DNA of 64,000 bases from Calonectria ilicicola. Taxonomy: Eukaryota; Ascomycota; Sordariomycetes; Hypocreales; Nectriaceae. The position numbers and the translations under genes are program-made. The stretch lies in assembly GCA_020809705.1 (NCBI GenBank), contig CP085832.1:1674001-1738000 (forward strand), given 5' to 3'. Positions 60,287 through 64,000 of this stretch are shown piece by piece (position 1 is the first letter of the stretch; each line of letters begins with the position of its first letter). Below the pieces are notes generated by a model, which did no database searches, was not told the origin of the DNA, and saw only the letters and a program-made list of their open reading frames with translations.

Positions 60287-60365
60287 TGCGTCGTACGGAA
60301 CTCGAATCCGTGCCTCAACTTATCACAATGGAAGAGTTGAATCCTAACCCCTAGACCAACAACGC
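60287..60365 (-). tRNA. tRNA-Gly(UCC) with a short intron
   Basis: Read on the minus strand: acceptor stem GCGTTGT pairs with ACGACGC; D-arm GTCTAGGGGTTAGGAT; anticodon stem CAACT/AGTTG; anticodon loop with U33 and TCC, then an extra 7 nt (TTGTGAT) at the canonical intron site after position 37; T-arm ACGGA-TTCGAGT-TCCGT. Mature length about 72 nt. Both internal promoter boxes are intact. Anticodon assignment assumes the stem is caact/agttg; a one-base shift would lose U33. Confidence 0.8.
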
Positions 60366-60832
60366 TTTGGGATTGTTTCGTCAAGATTAAAGCAGCACTA
60401 AGGACCTATCGATGGATGCAACATTGGAAAATTCCATATTTTGAGCTGAAAACAAGCAAGATTTAGACAGAATATCACATGGACGGTGTTTACCGCTGTT
60501 GAAAAAGCTCAGGGATCCGATTGTCCTGATGGAGTGTGAGGCGGTGAGGGAGCGAAGTAACAAGATGGACAGGGGGAGGTTGCAAGGAACACAGCACGGA
60601 ACACAAAATCATTTCCAAACCGCAAATTGTTACAATCAGTAGCTGACAAGATGCATTCTCTTGTATTTGTACCATAACGTATACTTCGCCTATGTGTGCA
60701 GCCCCGTGGTATTATCCTATGCGCCAACCAATGCCTATCCTCCCATAGTACAAGATTACATATAGCTAACCCTTGTGCAAATCGATACCTCCCAATCATG
60801 TCATGTCATTCATATCAGGCGTCACGTTCCGT
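60366..60832. other. Intergenic, 3' side of the CENP-Q gene
   Basis: About 470 bp between the 5' end of tRNA-Gly and the stop codon of the CENP-Q-like gene. No gene recognised. Confidence 0.45.
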
Positions 60833-62713
60833 TCATCCAAAAATTACTTGCTCATACGCATTCTGGTCCAAATACCGCATCAACACGTCCTGCAGGGCCG
60901 CTCGGCTTTGTGTGAGCTGTCCGGTGATGCCCTCGCCCTGTTGGAGGTTGTTGCGGATACTATCGACGTGGCCAGACAACTGGAGCGCCAGGGAGTTCAG
61001 GTCTGGGTCATCCAAATCCTAGAGAAAGATTGGTTAGTATTCGCGTATTGATAGGGGTCATGCTGGGTTGCCTTATTCACCTTGAAAATATTCCCAGACT
61101 CTTCAGCGGTAATGATGGACCGATCTTGTGCATCCTGAGGAGTCGGTCGTGATGACGGTGCTAAAACATGTGCTTTCTTGGACCGTTCGTTGCGCTCTCT
61201 TGTCTGCGCCCTCGCACTCGCCTCCAGATTCCTCAGCTTGTCATAGTCGCGCTCCAACTCTTTTTCCATCCTGTCCCGTTCGCGCCGCAATAGCTCTACA
61301 GCATGTAATGCGGGACCCAGCTGTCTCTCCAGGGCATTGCGGCCATCGAGCACACTCTCAAAGTCAAGCTCCGCCGCACGTCCACCATCAGCATCAGCAG
61401 TAGGACGTCCAGGTCTGCCATTGCGACCGACTGATAGTGCAGGGGGGAAAGGCAAGCCGCGAGTTAGCTTGCGAGCCACGCGCCGAGCTACCAGTTGGAC
61501 GGCTGCCTCAGCGTGTTGGCGACGGTTGCGAGCGGTTGAAGTGCGCTGAAGCACGGGCTGCTGGGCAAGTGAGAGGATGGTCGAAGCAGCCGGGAAGGAT
61601 GCGCCAGACAGCGGTGCCCACTTTTCGGTAATAGTCGAGGATCGGATGCGGCGTGTTTGGGAGGCGACATGTAGATATGGCTTAGGAGGTGAAGGGGGTG
61701 CTGAGTCTTCTTCGTTTTCTGCGTCTTGGTTTTGGCTGGAACGGCGCCGGCCTCGACGTTTTGGCGCAGTGGTGTCTTCCTGTCGGTCCTGGTCCTGGGG
61801 TTGTTCCTCTCCATCGGCCTCCTGTTCTGCCTCTCCCTCCACATTTTCCTCTACCTCCTCCTCAGGAACTCCCTCTCCAGATTGACGGCGGGAAGTGGCT
61901 TTATCACTTTTGCGTCCTGCCGAGTTTCTTGCTCCTGGCCGTCTCCCGCGTTTCTTTGGCTCATTTTCATCTCGGTTTTCCGTATCCTCTGCGTTGGTCT
62001 CGGGTGGTGGTGGTGGCTGCTTCGTTTTCTTGGGTTTGCCAGCTTTGCTGCCCTTGTTCTGGACCTCTTCGTTACGCAGATCCTGTAGCGATGGGCGGCC
62101 TCGCTTCTTGCGCTGTGCTGGCTGAACGGTCTCGGCCTCTGGCTCGGCTTCGGGCTCCCTCGGGGGTTCCGGTTGCTGCTCCTCCTCTGGCTGTGTCTGC
62201 GCTTGCGCGGGCTTGCGACCTCTCCTGCGCGGCTGGGTTGCTTCCGGAACATCCTCGTCCTGCCCTCCTTGCCGAGAATTCTTCGCCCCCCTTGGTGCTG
62301 AATCGCCTGATCGCTCCACCTGTTCGGTCTCCTTGCTCTGTTTCTCTAGGGAGGGGCGGCCGCGTTTCCGCTTCGGCTGCGCGGGTTCTTCTGGTGCGTT
62401 TGGTGGCTCATTCTGTGGCACGGGTTGAGGATTGAGCGACGGTCGACCACGCTTACGCCGCGGCTGCTCCTCTTCAGCGGGCGCAGGTTCGACTGCATCT
62501 ATGCTCCTCTTCGGGCGACCTGGCTTCTTGGGTGGTGCTTCCTCGACGTCGGCCTCGTAGGCGTCTGGCTTGTCCGTCGACGCGGTCGCCTGTTTGGACG
62601 CGTTCGCGGGCCGGCCGCGTTTGCGCTTCGGATCTGGCGCCTATGAATTGAAAAGTTAGTCGTTTGTAAAAATGAGGAAAATTAATGTATTTGATATGTG
62701 TATCAATTACCAT
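60833..62713 (-). CDS. CENP-Q/Fta7/Okp1-like inner kinetochore protein with AT-hooks
   Basis: Constitutive centromere-associated network subunit (COMA complex) that links centromeric chromatin to the outer kinetochore. Exons: 62713-62711 (just the ATG), 62640-61081 and 61018-60833; total 582 aa. The ATG-only exon is proposed because the long frame has no ATG near its start, while CCCAATG directly precedes a GTAATT donor whose intron has GACTAAC and a TAG acceptor. Residues 1-300 are disordered and contain about eight KRGRP/RRGRKP AT-hook-like motifs (near 6, 33, 57, 91, 139, 179, 230, 295). Residues about 325-490 match the fungal CENP-Q pattern: TITEKWAPL, QQPVLQRT, RKLTRGLPFPPA, ALERQLGPALHAVELL and ERDYDKLRNLEA, a coiled coil. 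The last exon (DLDDPDLNSLALQLSGHVDS) continues it. Family call good; the first exon is inference. Confidence 0.82.
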
Positions 62714-64000
62714 TGGGAATATATGAACGCGCCAGTCGTAAAAACTAAAAAGCCAAAATTTCAATGCGCGATACTGGTGGTGTTGATGTTGATGTGAAGT
62801 TGTGGCTGGGCAGATGTCATGAAGTCTCAGAAGCTCTAGCTGTCAAGCCACAGTGGCTGACACCTACCCGAAAAGGATGGAGGGGCAATCCACGACCCCG
62901 CCTCAGTTTTAATGACCATGCCCATGCTCATGCCCATGTCAACGACGGCAATGAAGTCATCTACTCCGTTCTGATATAGGTGCGTCTGCTTGTAAATTGG
63001 ACCCCGACGTCCTGTAATCTCACTCCAATGGATTCGCATCCCGGATATCCCTCATGCCGCCTCGTCTGGCATGCACTGCTGCTCCGGCCCCTCCCTTTGC
63101 CTCCCCCGCATCGTCCCCATGACACCAGTTCTCGGTGCGCGCACGAGATTACTTGCCGGAATCCAACGGACGGTCGGATCCGGCACTCTCACCTGATTTC
63201 TACTCTTGTCTCGCAGAGGGACGCGGGATGGGAGCTACAGCTACGGGGCATCGCACTCACACCCGCAGGGATTCAAGCTTTGTGCTATCTGGGAAGTGCA
63301 TTACCAATTGTGCTCTGGGGTGTGCTTATCCGATGATGTGCAGATTTTTCGCACTCAATGCCCAGGTCGGACCCGTTGGCCAAGGCCATTGTGGCCGATG
63401 CCACTGTTTCCATGGTACAATGGCAAATGTGACCGAGGCTTCATCGTGTGAAGCTTCTAGTTTAGTCTGGGAGCGGCATGAATCCGACTAGTCGGCTTGT
63501 TGTCAGCCCGTCTTTGGTTGCCTTTCATGTGAAAGATGGCCTCAATCGCCCTTTACCCGTTGAGCTCTCGTCCAACTACCTGTCTAGTGGTATTTGCACG
63601 GCTTTACCACCTGTGGCGGCGTGGGAACTGAGTGATTTGACGCATTCCATCCAATGCCATGCAATTCTACGTCTAGGGTGAAATAATTGGGTGCAGGAAT
63701 TGTTGGGCCGTCTGCTCCTTGATATGCTACAAAATGGACACTATCGGGGAATCCGTCTCAGTCCCATGCTGGGGATCTTTGGCGTGCTCCATTGTCGATC
63801 CGATGCCCATCACCTTGTCCTTCTTTGTGACGGATCGATCTCCAAATAAGCCCTAGGGCTCACGATGCTACCCTGGCCAAAGGCTGTCAAAGACAATGGC
63901 GCGAATGCATGTGAAATGCCCACGCCAAACTACCCTGTACCACGGCCGAGCTGCGCAATGACGAATACTGTCCATTTTTGGGCCTACGGCTAGACCCCCC
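62714..64000. other. Intergenic to window end
   Basis: About 1.3 kb upstream of the CENP-Q gene. Open frames of about 118 codons at 62980-63491 overlap in several frames and show no motif. No gene recognised before the window ends. Confidence 0.45.

Overview
The window is nuclear DNA of a filamentous ascomycete, most likely a sordariomycete and possibly Hypocreales. The evidence is short GT-AG introns with CTAAC/CTAAT branch points, long GC-rich intergenic leaders, a Zn2Cys6 regulator, and housekeeping proteins that read as typical Pezizomycotina orthologues. Order and species are inferred from protein character only. No CRISPR array, virus, prophage or recognisable transposon was seen.

Layout, left to right: MED10 of Mediator (275-982, +); about 7 kb without a convincing gene, holding a microsatellite cluster; a Zn2Cys6 transcription factor (8197-9633, +); exportin-1/CRM1 (11342-15159, -); alanine-glyoxylate aminotransferase with a possible mitochondrial presequence (16781-18546, -); an alpha/beta hydrolase (19369-20415, -); PRMT5 (21996-24569, -), divergent from the DEAH helicase Prp43 (25270-27694, +); 6 kb without a gene; a small cysteine-containing protein (33783-34202, +); a secreted or anchored APP1-type phosphatidate phosphatase homologue (37894-39584, -); an Rtp1/Tango6-like HEAT protein (42193-45028, +); 5 kb without a gene; a highly biased Ser/Thr-rich secreted protein (50256-51509, +).

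From about 51.5 to 60.5 kb the character changes. The DNA is AT-rich and the coding sequence I can rebuild is cut into very small exons, all on the minus strand. The centrepiece is an argininosuccinate synthase gene (54775-57854) that I could only reconstruct as 23 exons with 22 introns. Most introns are 49-72 nt, with exons as short as 7, 12, 16 and 17 nt, and every reading phase joins up. Two membrane-protein genes or fragments beside it are built the same way. In the same segment a tRNA-Arg(UCG) gene carries, besides an ordinary 12-nt tRNA intron, a 57-nt insertion in its T-stem that looks exactly like a spliceosomal intron (GT, CTAAC, AG, at a CAG/G site). Together these suggest intron gain, or acquisition of an intron-dense segment. 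This is the most unusual signal in the window.

Beyond it lie a tRNA-Gly(UCC) and a CENP-Q/Fta7-like kinetochore protein with many AT-hook motifs (60833-62713, -). The recognised genes are mostly independent housekeeping functions: transcription, nuclear export, arginine methylation, pre-mRNA/ribosome helicase, RNA polymerase assembly, kinetochore. No biosynthetic cluster or operon-like unit is present. Exon coordinates were derived by eye from splice signals, reading phase and family conservation.
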